This document shows, in pieces, positions 1-9,459 of a stretch of 64,000 nucleotides of DNA. Both the position numbers and the translations under genes were made by a program. The stretch's first letter is position 1, and every line of letters starts with the position of its first letter. Source of the DNA: Jannaschia helgolandensis (GTDB lineage: Bacteria > Pseudomonadota > Alphaproteobacteria > Rhodobacterales > Rhodobacteraceae); NCBI RefSeq assembly GCF_900109285.1, contig NZ_FNZQ01000003.1:298962-362961 (forward strand). Direction: 5' to 3'. The notes beneath the pieces are model-generated. The model searched no databases, was not told where the DNA came from, and was given only the letters and a program-made list of their open reading frames with translations.

Positions 1-1873
1 TATAGCGCGTCTCCAGCGCGTGCCGCTCGCCGTTCCAGCGCAGAATGGTTTCGGAGCGGGAAAACTCCAGACCGTCCGAAAGCAGCGACCGCTGCATCAG
101 CTGAAGTCCGTCGCCAGAATCCGCCTTGAACGCCAGCAGCCAGTCCGAGGCCGTTCCCGCAAGCCCCGTGCCCTGCCGGAATTGACCCAGATCGTCCTGT
201 CGCCATATCCGTCCCGCCGTCGCCCCGACCGTCCAGCCGGACGGGTCGTAGCGGGTATAGCTGACGCCGATATTCAACCTGTTGCCCAATTCCCGCTGGT
301 CCCGACCCGCGAACCGTGACGGCGAAAACAGGTTTCCCTCATCGAATTCGGGGGTGAGGCTGTCCTCGTTGGGTGTCAGGCGGCGATCGTTCGGTGCCAG
401 GATTACCTGTGCGATCGGCTCGATCACGTGGCGCACGCCGCCCGCCTCGGCTCGCGCCATCGGCAAACGCAACTCCAGACCCGCATAGGGCACGGCACGC
501 AGGAAGGTCGTATTCGGGAAAAACGGGTCCTGCTGCACATTATAGGCATCCAGATTCAGCCCGCCCAGGGCCGTCGTAACAAGTCCCGAGTCGAAGATGC
601 GACTGCGCTTCCAATCCACGCCCGCCGACAGGCGCAGCGTATCGCGCGCAGAATTGGCAGGCATGCCCGCAGGAACCGTGCTCGCGTCGCGGTTGCGGGC
701 ATGCGCCTGCAGCGTCCAGACGGTCTGACCGCCCAGAAAACTCTCGGGGACGCGCCGCTGCCGTTCGATGGTAAAGACCGGCGTCGGCTGGAATCGGTTG
801 TTTTCACCGTCGCGCAACGTATTGAAAGCAATCACTTCGGCCAGAAACCGGTCCTCGCGGTCGACCCGCGTGATGGCGATGCTGCTTTCCAGAAGATCCT
901 GCTGGCCGATACCATAGGTTGCCAGATAATCCTTGTCGCTGACCGCCTCGATACTGAATGTCAGCCGGTAATCGCGGGGCAGCGAAAAGTTTCCTTCGGC
1001 GAAGATATACCCCCGCGTTTCCCCCGGTCGGATCATATCGCTGGACAGCGCCCCGTTCACCTCGATGTCGCCGTTGTCGAATGCCTGGCGATATCGGAAG
1101 CCCAGGCTGCGCGTTTCGGTGTTCGTGATGAACGGCGTCAGCGTCAGATCGCGCGATGGCCCCAGTTCGATGAAATAGGGCAGTGAAAGGCCGGTGCCCA
1201 GCAAATCGTCCGAGGTCAGCCGGGGGGTCAGCAAACCGGTCGTCCGTTCCTGCGTCGGATCGGGCAGGCGCAGACGCGGGAACCAGGCGATGGGCACGCC
1301 GATAACCTCGAACCGGGCACCTTCGAAATAAAGCTGCTGTTTTTCCTTGTCGTGGACGATGCGCCGCGCCCTTATCTGCCAGAGCGGCACAGGACTGCCG
1401 ACGCAGACCTGACAGGACGACGCGACGGTCTGATAAAGCTGCGTATATCGCCCCTCGGCATCGGTTGCGATTTCGGACGCGGCGATCTGCAGGCGTTGAT
1501 CCAGAACCAGACGTGCCCCCTGCAGGACCGAATTGCGCAGATCCGACGCCAGCGATGCGAAGTCCGCGACCAGAATCGTGTCCGGCCCGTCCAGCAGGGT
1601 CAACGGCCCATCGACGATGACCCGGTCCTCGGCCCGCAGATAGGTCACGCGCGTCGCGCGCAGGATGCGCCCGTCAAAATAAATCTCGACGTTACCTTCC
1701 GCGACCAGTTTCCCGGCGTCGAACTCGACGCTGTCCGCCACCAGCGTTGCCGGAGCCACCTGCTGCGCGGCATCGGCCGCCGCGATGGACGTCTGCGCAA
1801 AGGCGGGACCCGAAGAGACAATCAGGCAGGTGCCACCCATCAGGCGGGCCAACAGCGCGATAATCAGACGCAT
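1..1873 (-). CDS. lptD: LPS-assembly protein LptD, 5' part (runs off window)
   Basis: This is the outer-membrane beta-barrel of the Lpt pathway, which inserts lipopolysaccharide into the outer leaflet together with LptE. The visible 624 codons begin MRLIIALLARLMGG and continue through a Sec signal ending near AFAQ (residue 27). An OstA/LptA-like N-terminal domain follows (GNVEIYFDGRILRATRVTY), with a CxxC pair at about residues 154-157 and then the strand GARFEVIGVPIAWFPR typical of LptD before the barrel. The start ATG overlaps the lptG stop (TGATG), so lptF-lptG-lptD is one operon. The C-terminal part of the barrel lies outside the window. Identity is firm; only the 3' end is missing. Confidence 0.93.
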   Translation of the reverse strand, partial: MRLIIALLARLMGGTCLIVSSGPAFAQTSIAAADAAQQVAPATLVADSVEFDAGKLVAEGNVEIYFDGRILRATRVTYLRAEDRVIVDGPLTLLDGPDTILVADFASLASDLRNSVLQGARLVLDQRLQIAASEIATDAEGRYTQLYQTVASSCQVCVGSPVPLWQIRARRIVHDKEKQQLYFEGARFEVIGVPIAWFPRLRLPDPTQERTTGLLTPRLTSDDLLGTGLSLPYFIELGPSRDLTLTPFITNTETRSLGFRYRQAFDNGDIEVNGALSSDMIRPGETRGYIFAEGNFSLPRDYRLTFSIEAVSDKDYLATYGIGQQDLLESSIAITRVDREDRFLAEVIAFNTLRDGENNRFQPTPVFTIERQRRVPESFLGGQTVWTLQAHARNRDASTVPAGMPANSARDTLRLSAGVDWKRSRIFDSGLVTTALGGLNLDAYNVQQDPFFPNTTFLRAVPYAGLELRLPMARAEAGGVRHVIEPIAQVILAPNDRRLTPNEDSLTPEFDEGNLFSPSRFAGRDQRELGNRLNIGVSYTRYDPSGWTVGATAGRIWRQDDLGQFRQGTGLAGTASDWLLAFKADSGDGLQLMQRSLLSDGLEFSRSETILRWNGERHALETRY

Positions 1874-2970
1874 CACCCGTCCTCCAGACGCAGAATGATA
1901 CCTGCGGACAGCAGGATCGCGGCAATCGGCGGCGACCACGCGGCCAGCACCACGGGAAGCTGCCCGTTCTCGCTCAGCACCTGAGCGAAGTTGCGCAGAA
2001 AGAAAACCCCGAACCCCAGAAGAAGCGCCGTCAGCACCATTATTCCCGACCGCCCGGCCCGGACCTGACGCATCGAAAACGCCGCCCCGATCAGGACCAT
2101 GGCTGCCAGCATCAGCGGGTTCGCCAATTCCATCTGCAACCAGATGCGGTGCGTGCGCCCCGAGAAGCCGGCGGCGTCAAGTTGACGTATGAACCCCGGC
2201 AACTGAAAGATCGGGATCGACGACGGCACGCCGAAACTGTCGCGGATCTGATCGCGGGTCAGCGATGACGGGATCGTGGCTATGGCCACGGCGCGCGAGT
2301 CGCGCTCGGGGTTTTCGGACTGGCTGAGCGGCCACATCTTCGCGTCCGCCAGCAACCATTCTCCGTCGGTCAGTTCGGCCTGCGCCGCCTCGATCCGTTC
2401 GACCGGCGTGCCATTCGCATCGAACGACAGGAACGTCACATCATAGAGCAGGGTCCCGTCCAGCGACGACCGCTGCGCGCGGATCACCGTCTGGCCGGTG
2501 CCGTCGCCCTGCCGCAGCCAGACGCCCTCCTCGCTGATCGACATCACGCTGCTGATCCCGGTGCGCCACCGCGCGATCTCCCGTTCATAGACGCCCTGCG
2601 TCGCGGCGACGATGGGATTTACGGTCACCAGTGCGGCAATGCCCAGAACGAACGCGGCCATGACCGGCGCGAAGGCTGCCCGCATCGCCGAGCGGCCCGC
2701 GGCCCGGATCACCACCATTTCGGACGACCGCGCCAGCGACAGGAACAGTGCCAGCGTCGACAGGATCACGATCAACGGCAGGATCTGATAGAGTGCTGCC
2801 GGCAGGTTCAGCGCCGCCAGCCGCAAGCCGTCCCCTACATCTCCGCCGCGCCCGTCCAGACGGCGCAACTGCTCCATCAGGTCGATGGGCAGAAGCAGGC
2901 CGGTGAATACCAGCGTCACGATGAACACCAGCCACAGGAACCGGCGCGCCAGATACATCTGCAGGATCAT
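1873..2970 (-). CDS. lptG: LPS export permease LptG
   Basis: LptG is one of the two inner-membrane permeases (with LptF) of the LptB2FG ABC transporter that extracts LPS from the inner membrane. The 365-residue protein starts MILQMYLARRFLWLVFIVTL and has the family architecture. There is an N-terminal membrane pair (about residues 12-32 and 55-80), a long periplasmic jellyroll domain, and three C-terminal helices (LMLAAMVLIGAAFSM, VLTALLLGFGVFFLRNF, VVLAAWSPPIAAILL). The ATG at 2970 overlaps the lptF stop as ATGA, which fixes the start. A longer reading upstream is out-of-frame lptF sequence. The stop overlaps the lptD start. Confidence 0.95.
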   Translation of the reverse strand: MILQMYLARRFLWLVFIVTLVFTGLLLPIDLMEQLRRLDGRGGDVGDGLRLAALNLPAALYQILPLIVILSTLALFLSLARSSEMVVIRAAGRSAMRAAFAPVMAAFVLGIAALVTVNPIVAATQGVYEREIARWRTGISSVMSISEEGVWLRQGDGTGQTVIRAQRSSLDGTLLYDVTFLSFDANGTPVERIEAAQAELTDGEWLLADAKMWPLSQSENPERDSRAVAIATIPSSLTRDQIRDSFGVPSSIPIFQLPGFIRQLDAAGFSGRTHRIWLQMELANPLMLAAMVLIGAAFSMRQVRAGRSGIMVLTALLLGFGVFFLRNFAQVLSENGQLPVVLAAWSPPIAAILLSAGIILRLEDG

Positions 2971-4103
2971 GCGCCCCCCCCGGTCCGGCGCAGACGCAGC
3001 GGCCCGAATGTACTGCGCCAGATCAGCCCCGCCCCCAGGGCCAGCGTCATCAGCGAAGGCACATAGGTCAGCCACCACCCCCCGACCTGGCCGCGGGCGG
3101 CGGTTTCGGCGATGTTGCCCAGCATTTTCAGTATGATGGCCGCCACGACCGCCGCCAGAATCTGGCGCCACAACCCCAGCCGCGAATAGCCGCCCAACAT
3201 CAGGAACCCAAGCGCCATCAACGGCAGGGCAAAGGCGAAGAGGGCCTCGGATATCCTGAGATGACCTTCGTACTGCAATTTCGCCACATCCACACCCGTC
3301 AATTCCTGCGTCGTGGCGTCGGCCCGCAGCAGCTCGGGCGTCGACAATTCGCGCGGATCGCGCGTCCTTGCGGCGGCGGATCCGGCCAGCCCCGCCAGAT
3401 CATAGGCGAAATCGTTGAACGTCGTGGTCACCAGATTGCGGTCCACGGTTTGCAGGGTCTGGGCCATGCCGTCGAACATCACCAACCGCGTGCCTCCGCC
3501 CACGTCCGGGTCGGCACGGACCAGAATGGCGCGTTCGGCGGTGTAGGACGTGCGCACCTCGGGGCTGCGACGATCCTGAAGGAACAGGCCCAGAAGTTCG
3601 CCCCGCTGCGTGATCTCGCGGACATAGACGGTGATGCCCGCGCCGGGATGGATGAACTCGCCCTCCTTCAGGAACCGCGCGGTCACATCCTGCGACAGTT
3701 GCGCACCCCGCACCGCCAGTGCGCTGCGCGACGCCGGGGTCAGCACATGCGCCAGTACGCTGACCATCAGCGCGACGACGAAGCCGAAGATCAGCACCGG
3801 GCGCGCCAGCCGCCAGGGCGACAAGCCGGTCGTCTGCGCCACCACCATTTCTGACTCCGCCGCCAGCCGGTTGATCCCGTAGAGCGTGGCCACCAGTGCC
3901 GATACCGGCAGCACCGCCATGATCACGTTAGGCAGGGCCAGCGCTGTAAACTCCAGGAAGGTCAGAATGTTCGACCCGCCCGCGATCAGCTGGTCGAACA
4001 GCCCGATTGCCCGGTTGACCCAATAGACCGCTACCAGCACCAGGCTGAAGAAACCGAAATACATCAGCAACTGTCCCGAAAGGTATCTGTCGAACAGGCC
4101 CAA
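2967..4103 (-). CDS. lptF: LPS export permease LptF
   Basis: LptF is the partner permease of LptG in the LptB2FG complex. The 378 residues start MGLFDRYLSGQLLMYFGFF, with helices near residues 12-32 and 55-80. A periplasmic beta-jellyroll follows (for example GEFIHPGAGITVYVREI), with three C-terminal helices (ALFAFALPLMALGFLML onward). It is the first gene of the lptF-lptG-lptD operon and is transcribed divergently from pepA across about 150 bases, an arrangement widely seen in Rhodobacterales. The ATPase gene lptB is not in this window. Confidence 0.95.
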   Translation of the reverse strand: MGLFDRYLSGQLLMYFGFFSLVLVAVYWVNRAIGLFDQLIAGGSNILTFLEFTALALPNVIMAVLPVSALVATLYGINRLAAESEMVVAQTTGLSPWRLARPVLIFGFVVALMVSVLAHVLTPASRSALAVRGAQLSQDVTARFLKEGEFIHPGAGITVYVREITQRGELLGLFLQDRRSPEVRTSYTAERAILVRADPDVGGGTRLVMFDGMAQTLQTVDRNLVTTTFNDFAYDLAGLAGSAAARTRDPRELSTPELLRADATTQELTGVDVAKLQYEGHLRISEALFAFALPLMALGFLMLGGYSRLGLWRQILAAVVAAIILKMLGNIAETAARGQVGGWWLTYVPSLMTLALGAGLIWRSTFGPLRLRRTGGGA

Positions 4104-4253
4104 TCATCCCCCTCCCGGAACGTTCTCCGGGCTCATTTGACCCTTCCTAGCGGGCTTGGCGCTGGCATCAAACCCCAGATTACGGCGCGTGTCTGGAAAG
4201 TCGCCAACCCCCCGTTTAGGGTCGCGCGAAATCACACTTTCCCGGAGCATCCC

Positions 4254-5750
4254 ATGACCGCACCCGCCCCCGTCCGCTTTGTCGAAACCGATCTGGACGC
4301 CTTGGCCGCGTTCGACGGTGTAATCGCCTGTTTCGTCGCCACCGACGGGACGCTGGGGGTCGAGGCGCGGCGTCTGAACCGGCTGACCAAGGGGGCCGTG
4401 AAACGGGCGGTCGACAGCCCGGCCTTCGATAAACTGGACGCAGGCGACGTGCTGGACCTCGGCTTTCCGGCCGGGGTCGCGGCCACGACCGTCGCCATCG
4501 CCAAACTCGACCGTCGCCCGCATATGATGAAGGCGATGGGCGCCGGGGCCGCGGTCGCCAAACTGCGCGGCTCGCGCGATCTGCTGATCCTTGGCGGCAC
4601 GCTGCGCCGCCTGACCGACGCCGTGCTGGGCGCGACCCTGCGCGGCTATGACTTCAGCGACCACAAGACCGGCGACAAGAAAAGCCCCGCCGCCGCCGTC
4701 ACCGTGATGACCTCCAGGCCCGATGAGGCCGAAACCGCCTTCGCCGATGCCCGTGCCGTCGCGGAAGGCGTATTCTTCACCCGCGATCTGGTGAACGAAC
4801 CGGCGAATGTCCTGACCACCGCGGAGTTCGCCACCCGGCTGGAGGCCCTCACCGACCTCGGCGTCAAGGTCGAGGTGCTGGAGGAGGCCGACCTCGAAAA
4901 GCTTGGCATGCGCACACTTCTGGCGGTGGGGCAGGGGTCGGAGTCGCCCTCCAAGGTCGTGGTGATGGAATGGAACGGCGGGGCTGACGAGAAACCCTTC
5001 GCCCTGATCGGCAAGGGCGTGGTCTTCGATACCGGCGGCATCAGCATCAAACCCTCTGCGGGCATGGAGGACATGACGATGGACATGGGCGGGGCCGGCA
5101 CCGTCGCGGGCGTCATGCACACGCTGGCCAGACGCAAGGCGCGCGCCAACGTCGTGGCGCTGGTCGGTCTGGTCGAGAACATGCCCGACGGGCGCGCAAC
5201 CCGCCCCGGCGATGTCGTTGCCTCGATGAAGGGCGATACGGTCGAGATCATCAACACCGACGCCGAAGGCCGCCTCGTGCTGTGCGATGTGATGTGGTAT
5301 GCGCAGGAGCGGTTTCAGCCGACGGGCATGATCGATCTCGCCACCCTGACCGGGGCCATCGTCGTCGGTCTGGGCCACGAAAACGCGGGCGTATTCTCAA
5401 ACAACGACACGCTCTGCGATGCATTCTTGAAGGCGGCGAAAGACACCGGCGAAGGCGCGTGGCGGATGCCGCTGGGCGACGCCTACGACAAGCTGCTGAA
5501 ATCGCGCGTGGCCGACATGAAGAACATCGGCGGTCGCCCCGCGGGGTCGATTACGGCGGCACAGTTCCTGCTACGGTTCGTGCGGGACGACACCCCGTGG
5601 ATCCACCTCGACATCGCGGGCGTCGCCTCCGTCTCGGGTGGCACGGCGCTGGCCCCGGCGGGCGCGACCGGCTGGGGTGTCCGCGCTCTCGACCGGTTGA
5701 TCCGCGACAGGTTCGAGCCGAAGCCGGAGGCCGACTCCACCGATGGGTGA
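4254..5750 (+). CDS. pepA: Leucyl aminopeptidase (M17)
   Basis: PepA is a cytosolic dinuclear-metal aminopeptidase that releases N-terminal residues from peptides. In some bacteria it also binds DNA. The 498-residue protein shows the M17 catalytic core, with GKGVVFDTGGISIKPS (about residues 255-270) and the signature NTDAEGRLVL. Metal ligands Asp and Glu lie in these motifs. The start ATG at 4254 has CGGAG 8 bases upstream; an in-frame ATG at 4137 would add 39 residues unlike the family. The gene overlaps holC by 8 bases at its 3' end, so the two are probably cotranscribed. Confidence 0.95.
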   Translation: MTAPAPVRFVETDLDALAAFDGVIACFVATDGTLGVEARRLNRLTKGAVKRAVDSPAFDKLDAGDVLDLGFPAGVAATTVAIAKLDRRPHMMKAMGAGAAVAKLRGSRDLLILGGTLRRLTDAVLGATLRGYDFSDHKTGDKKSPAAAVTVMTSRPDEAETAFADARAVAEGVFFTRDLVNEPANVLTTAEFATRLEALTDLGVKVEVLEEADLEKLGMRTLLAVGQGSESPSKVVVMEWNGGADEKPFALIGKGVVFDTGGISIKPSAGMEDMTMDMGGAGTVAGVMHTLARRKARANVVALVGLVENMPDGRATRPGDVVASMKGDTVEIINTDAEGRLVLCDVMWYAQERFQPTGMIDLATLTGAIVVGLGHENAGVFSNNDTLCDAFLKAAKDTGEGAWRMPLGDAYDKLLKSRVADMKNIGGRPAGSITAAQFLLRFVRDDTPWIHLDIAGVASVSGGTALAPAGATGWGVRALDRLIRDRFEPKPEADSTDG

Positions 5751-6204
5751 GGCCTATTTCTACCATCTGACCCGCACTGCCGTGGATGCGACGCTGGCCA
5801 ATCTGCTGACCCGGTCGCTGGCGCAATCGTGGCGCGTGGCCGTGCGCGGCGGCGATGCCGGGCGGCTGGAGTGGCTGGACGAACGGCTGTGGCTGGGCGA
5901 CGGCTTCCTTCCGCATGGTCGGGCGGGCGGGCCGCATGATGCGCGCCAGCCCGTCCTGCTGACGCTGGGTGCTGCGGACAATGCCCCCGACTGCCTGATG
6001 GCGGTCGACGGAGCCGAGGTCGCGCCCGATGAAGTCACGCAGATGCAGCGCACCTGCATCCTGTTCGACGGCACCGACGGCGAGGCGCTGTCACGGGCGC
6101 GAAGCCAATGGAAGGCGCTGACCGACGCAGGCTGCGCCGCGCGCTACTGGTCCGAGGAATCGGGGAAATGGGTGGAAATGGCGACGAAAAATGTCCCCGG
6201 CTAA
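5743..6204 (+). CDS. holC: DNA polymerase III chi subunit
   Basis: HolC (chi) links the clamp loader of DNA polymerase III to single-stranded DNA-binding protein. The 153-residue product begins MGEAYFYHLTRTAVDATLANLL, which matches the HolC N-terminus, and contains the short strand-helix pattern RVAVRGGDAGRLEWLDERLW. The ATG lies within the end of pepA (8-base overlap), implying translational coupling. pepA-holC is a common alphaproteobacterial pair. The gene ends four bases before the end of the convergent protease gene. Confidence 0.93.
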   Translation: MGEAYFYHLTRTAVDATLANLLTRSLAQSWRVAVRGGDAGRLEWLDERLWLGDGFLPHGRAGGPHDARQPVLLTLGAADNAPDCLMAVDGAEVAPDEVTQMQRTCILFDGTDGEALSRARSQWKALTDAGCAARYWSEESGKWVEMATKNVPG

Positions 6205-6207
6205 GCC

Positions 6208-6795
6208 CTAGCGGATCAATCGCAGCCGATTGCCCTCGATCTCGATCTTGCCGAAGGTCTGCAGGTACGACATGCCCAGCAGGCTGACCCCCAGGTCGCC
6301 TTCGCCGACGATGGCACGCACATTGGTATTGACGGTATCGCCCAGTGTCACCTCGTCCAGAAAGACCTGTGCGGTGCGGATCGTGCCGTTCGCCGTCATC
6401 GCCTGACCGAAATATTGCAGCCCATCCAGATTGATCCCGACCGCCACCGCGTCGTCGCGGGACAGCACGATGTCACTGGCCCCGGTGTCGACCACGAAGT
6501 CGATCGGTTGACCGTTCACACCCAGCGTCATGTAGTAATGCCCGTCGCGCCCCAACGGCACGTCCACGATCGTGCCTGCCTCGCCCGAGAGATAGGTTTG
6601 CGATGGCATCAGGGTCTGCTGCACCCGGTCCCAGTTGCCGAAAATAAGCGCGGCAGCCAGGAAGATGAGGAACCAGACCGCCGCCTGCTGCGCGACCTGA
6701 CCCAATCGGTGCCGGTTCGCGATGAAATAGGACCCGCCGATGACAAGCCCGAACAGAGAAAGGTAAATCAGATAGGCGGTGTCATTTCCGGTCAT
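6208..6795 (-). CDS. Membrane-anchored retropepsin-like aspartic protease
   Basis: The 195-residue protein belongs to the single-domain clan AA family often annotated as TIGR02281 aspartic protease. Two hydrophobic segments (about residues 8-26 and 37-54) precede a periplasmic domain. That domain carries the active-site motif FVVDTGASDIVLS with Asp103, and the later flap and C-terminal pattern VSLLGMSYLQTFGKIEI. Like retroviral proteases and SpoIIGA-type enzymes it should act as a dimer, since only one DTGA motif is present. The substrate is unknown. It lies head-to-tail with the marC gene (29-base gap) and convergent with holC. Family assignment is strong; cellular role is not established. 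Confidence 0.85.
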   Translation of the reverse strand: MTGNDTAYLIYLSLFGLVIGGSYFIANRHRLGQVAQQAAVWFLIFLAAALIFGNWDRVQQTLMPSQTYLSGEAGTIVDVPLGRDGHYYMTLGVNGQPIDFVVDTGASDIVLSRDDAVAVGINLDGLQYFGQAMTANGTIRTAQVFLDEVTLGDTVNTNVRAIVGEGDLGVSLLGMSYLQTFGKIEIEGNRLRLIR

Positions 6796-6823
6796 GACGT
6801 TAATCTAGGCAAGACGGCGCGAC

Positions 6824-7432
6824 TTACCAGCCCGGAAGATCGCTCAGGCCGTCCAGAACGAACTGAACCGACAGCGCCGCCAGCAGCATTCCCAACAGGC
6901 GCGTCACGACATTCGTTCCGGTGTGGCCAAGCAGCCGTTCGAGGGGCGTGGCCAGCAGAAAGAACCCGAACACCACCGCGATCACGACCAGCATGACCCC
7001 GATTGCCTGCACCGACCCCAGGGTGCTGGCATTGTCGGTCAACAGGATCATCGTCGCGATCGCACCCGGTCCGGCAATCAGCGGCAGGGCAAGGGGGAAG
7101 ACCGACGGGTCGCTCGTCGGCTCGTCCGCGCGACCCTCGCGCTTGGGCTGACGCTTTTCGAACAGCATCTCCAGCGCCGTGAGGAACAGCAGCAGGCCAC
7201 CGGCAATACGGAACGCTGGCATCGAGATACCGAGGAAGGTCAGGATCGACTCTCCCAGAAGCGCGAAGGCAATCAGAAGACCGGCGGCGATCACGCAGGC
7301 GCGGATGGCGATGGCCCGGCGCAGCTGCGGCGTCATGCCCGCCGTCATCGCGACGAAGATCGGGGCCAGACCGATCGGGTCGATGACGACGAACAGCGCC
7401 GTGAAGGCGGTGATGGCTTCGGTCAGGGTCAT
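6824..7432 (-). CDS. MarC family integral membrane protein
   Basis: The 202-residue protein has six predicted helices. Family hallmarks include ALFVVIDPIGLAPIFVAMT near the N-terminus, the middle segment LPLIAGPGAIATMILL and a third region FGFFLLATPLERLLGHTG. Members sit in the inner membrane. The family was once linked to multiple antibiotic resistance in E. coli, but its transport substrate remains unclear. The ATG at 7432 is followed by MTLTEAITAF. It lies 73 bases downstream of the ABC-F gene stop, with a G-rich repeat in that gap. Confidence 0.9.
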   Translation of the reverse strand: MTLTEAITAFTALFVVIDPIGLAPIFVAMTAGMTPQLRRAIAIRACVIAAGLLIAFALLGESILTFLGISMPAFRIAGGLLLFLTALEMLFEKRQPKREGRADEPTSDPSVFPLALPLIAGPGAIATMILLTDNASTLGSVQAIGVMLVVIAVVFGFFLLATPLERLLGHTGTNVVTRLLGMLLAALSVQFVLDGLSDLPGW

Positions 7433-7464
7433 GGGAAGCGCCTTGGGTCCCGTGCACGAGTGTC

Positions 7465-7501
7465 TGTACAGGGGGTGTACAGGGGGTGCACGGGGGGTGA
7501 C
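7465..7501 (-). repeat. 37-base GTAC/GTGCAC repeat, copy A
   Basis: Read on the minus strand, this block is three imperfect units of an approximately 11-base C-run/TGTACA sequence, beginning GTCACCCCCCGTGCAC. It starts 4 bases after the ABC-F stop codon. A second copy at 47393-47429 is identical at 36 of 37 positions and lies after another ABC-F gene in the same relative orientation. The units contain self-complementary GTGCAC and TGTACA. Function is unknown. Confidence 0.8.
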
Positions 7502-7505
7502 AGGG

Positions 7506-9356
7506 TTATTTCTGCGCTTTTTCGAGGGTTTCCATCGCCGTCATCCAGATCGCTTCGGCCCGGTCAGATGCCTGCATCACCTCGGCATATTTCTTGTTCC
7601 AGGTCTCCAGCTCACCCTTGCGGCCTTCCTCGTAGAGCGACGGGTCGGCCAGCTTCTTGGCCAGCTTGTCGCGCATGTCCTCGATCTTCTTCACCCGCTC
7701 CTCCGCGCGCCGCGACTCGGACCGCAGTTCCATCAGCTTGTCACGGCTGACGGGTTTTGATTTTTCCTTTTCGCGTCCAGGCTTTGCAGGCTTGTCTTCA
7801 CCCTGCAAAAGCAGCTTGCGATACTGCTCCAGATCGCCCTCATACGGGCCGACAGTGCCGCCTTTGACCAGCCACAAACGGTCCGCAACAAGGCTCAGCA
7901 GATGCATGTCGTGGCTGACCAGAACCACTGCGCCCGTATAGGCCGTCAAAGCATCTACCAGCGCTTCGCGGCTCTCGATATCCAGGTGGTTCGTCGGCTC
8001 GTCCAGGATCAGCATGTGCGGCGCGTCCAGCGTGGCCAGAAGCAACGACAACCTGGCCTTCTGCCCCCCCGACAGCTTGGCCACCACAGTCTCCGCCTGA
8101 TCGACACCCAGCCCGAATCCGGCCAGCCGCGCGCGCAGCTTGGGTGGGGCATCGTCAGGGCGTTCGCGCTTGAGGTGTTCGAGGGGCGTCTCGTCAACGA
8201 AAAGCTCGTCCACTTGGTGTTGCGCGAAATAGCCGATCCGCAACTTCTTCGACGCGATGCGCTTGCCATCAGACGTCTTAAGTCTGTCTGACAACAACTT
8301 GGAAAGCGTGGATTTTCCTTCACCGTTCCGACCCAGCAGCGCGATGCGATCATCTTGATCTATTCGAACATTAAGGCGCTGCAACACTGGGTCGCCGCCG
8401 TACCCGACAGCTGCCGCATCCAGCCGCAGGATCGGCGGCGACATTTCTTCGGGTTGGGGGAAAGTGAACACAGTCCGCGCGGCGTCCTCGGGCGCCCGGA
8501 TGGTCTCCATCTTTTCCAGCATCTTGACCCGGCTCTGCGCCTGTTTCGCCTTGCTGGCCTTCGCCTTGAAACGGTCCACGAAGCTTTGCAGATGCGCCCG
8601 CCGCGCCGCCTGCTTGGATGCCTCGGCTGCCTGACCTGCGCGTTTCTCGGCGCGGGCGCGGACAAACTGATCGTAAGTTCCTGTATAGTAAGTCAGTTTC
8701 TTGTCTTCAAGATGCAGGATGCCGCCCACCGCACGGTTCAGCAACTCGCGGTCGTGGCTGATGATGATGACAGTATGCGGATACTTGGCAAGATAGCTTT
8801 CCAGCCACAATGCGCCTTCAAGGTCGAGATAGTTCGTCGGTTCGTCCAGGAGCAACAGATCGGGCTGCGCGAACAGCACGCCCGCCAGGGCGACACGCAT
8901 CCGCCAGCCGCCGGAATAATCCGAACAAGGTCGCGACTGTTCATGAACTTCGAAGCCCAAACCTTTGAGAATGCTGGATGCACGCGCCTCGCCGGACCAG
9001 GCGTCGATGTCCTGCAGGCGGGCCTGAACCTCGGCGATACGATGCGCGTCCGTGGCGGTCTCCGCTTCGGCCATCAACGCGGCACGTTCGGTATCGGCAT
9101 CCAGAACGGTCTGTAACACGGTGGCATCGGACGACGGCACCTCCTGCGCGACGCCGCCAATGCGGGCGCGGGACGGAAGGGACATGTCGCCGGAGTCCAG
9201 GGCCAGTTGGCCCCGGATCAGACGGAAAAGCGTCGTTTTGCCCGTGCCGTTGCGTCCCACCAGGCCGACCTTGTGACCTTCGGGAATGGTGGCGCTGGCG
9301 CCTTCGAACAGGGGCCGTCCGGCGACGGAATAGTTGAGGTCGGTGATTTGTAGCAT
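7506..9356 (-). CDS. ABC-F family ATPase (YheS-like)
   Basis: This soluble protein of 616 residues carries two ABC domains and no membrane domain, as in ribosome-associated ABC-F translation factors. The first domain has Walker A GLVGRNGTGKTT, signature YSGGWRMR and Walker B LLLLDEPTNYLD. A linker follows, rich in Lys/Arg/Ala (RRAHLQSFVDRFKAKASKAK), corresponding to the P-site tRNA interaction motif. The second domain has GRNGEGKST, LSGGQKARLSL and LILDEPTNHLD. A charged coiled-coil tail ends the protein. I chose the ATG at 9356 (MLQITDLNYSVAGRP); an ATG at 9368 is also possible. It is divergent from ndk. It differs from the Uup paralogue at 45.5 kb. Confidence 0.9.
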   Translation of the reverse strand: MLQITDLNYSVAGRPLFEGASATIPEGHKVGLVGRNGTGKTTLFRLIRGQLALDSGDMSLPSRARIGGVAQEVPSSDATVLQTVLDADTERAALMAEAETATDAHRIAEVQARLQDIDAWSGEARASSILKGLGFEVHEQSRPCSDYSGGWRMRVALAGVLFAQPDLLLLDEPTNYLDLEGALWLESYLAKYPHTVIIISHDRELLNRAVGGILHLEDKKLTYYTGTYDQFVRARAEKRAGQAAEASKQAARRAHLQSFVDRFKAKASKAKQAQSRVKMLEKMETIRAPEDAARTVFTFPQPEEMSPPILRLDAAAVGYGGDPVLQRLNVRIDQDDRIALLGRNGEGKSTLSKLLSDRLKTSDGKRIASKKLRIGYFAQHQVDELFVDETPLEHLKRERPDDAPPKLRARLAGFGLGVDQAETVVAKLSGGQKARLSLLLATLDAPHMLILDEPTNHLDIESREALVDALTAYTGAVVLVSHDMHLLSLVADRLWLVKGGTVGPYEGDLEQYRKLLLQGEDKPAKPGREKEKSKPVSRDKLMELRSESRRAEERVKKIEDMRDKLAKKLADPSLYEEGRKGELETWNKKYAEVMQASDRAEAIWMTAMETLEKAQK

Positions 9357-9459
9357 GGGCGGTGCCATGGCGGCTGCGACGCCCGCCGTCAACACCCGGT
9401 TTCCTTTGGTCTGCGACGCTGCTAGAGGCCCGCCAAACGTAACCTGACCGGAGACCGAC

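Noticed and set aside
4104..5378. 424-codon minus-strand frame opposite pepA
   Set aside because: PepA motifs on the plus strand are unambiguous; the antisense frame is a codon-bias shadow.
7465..7501. Possible CRISPR array in the G-rich tandem units
   Set aside because: Units are only about 11 bases with no unique spacers between them and no cas genes nearby.
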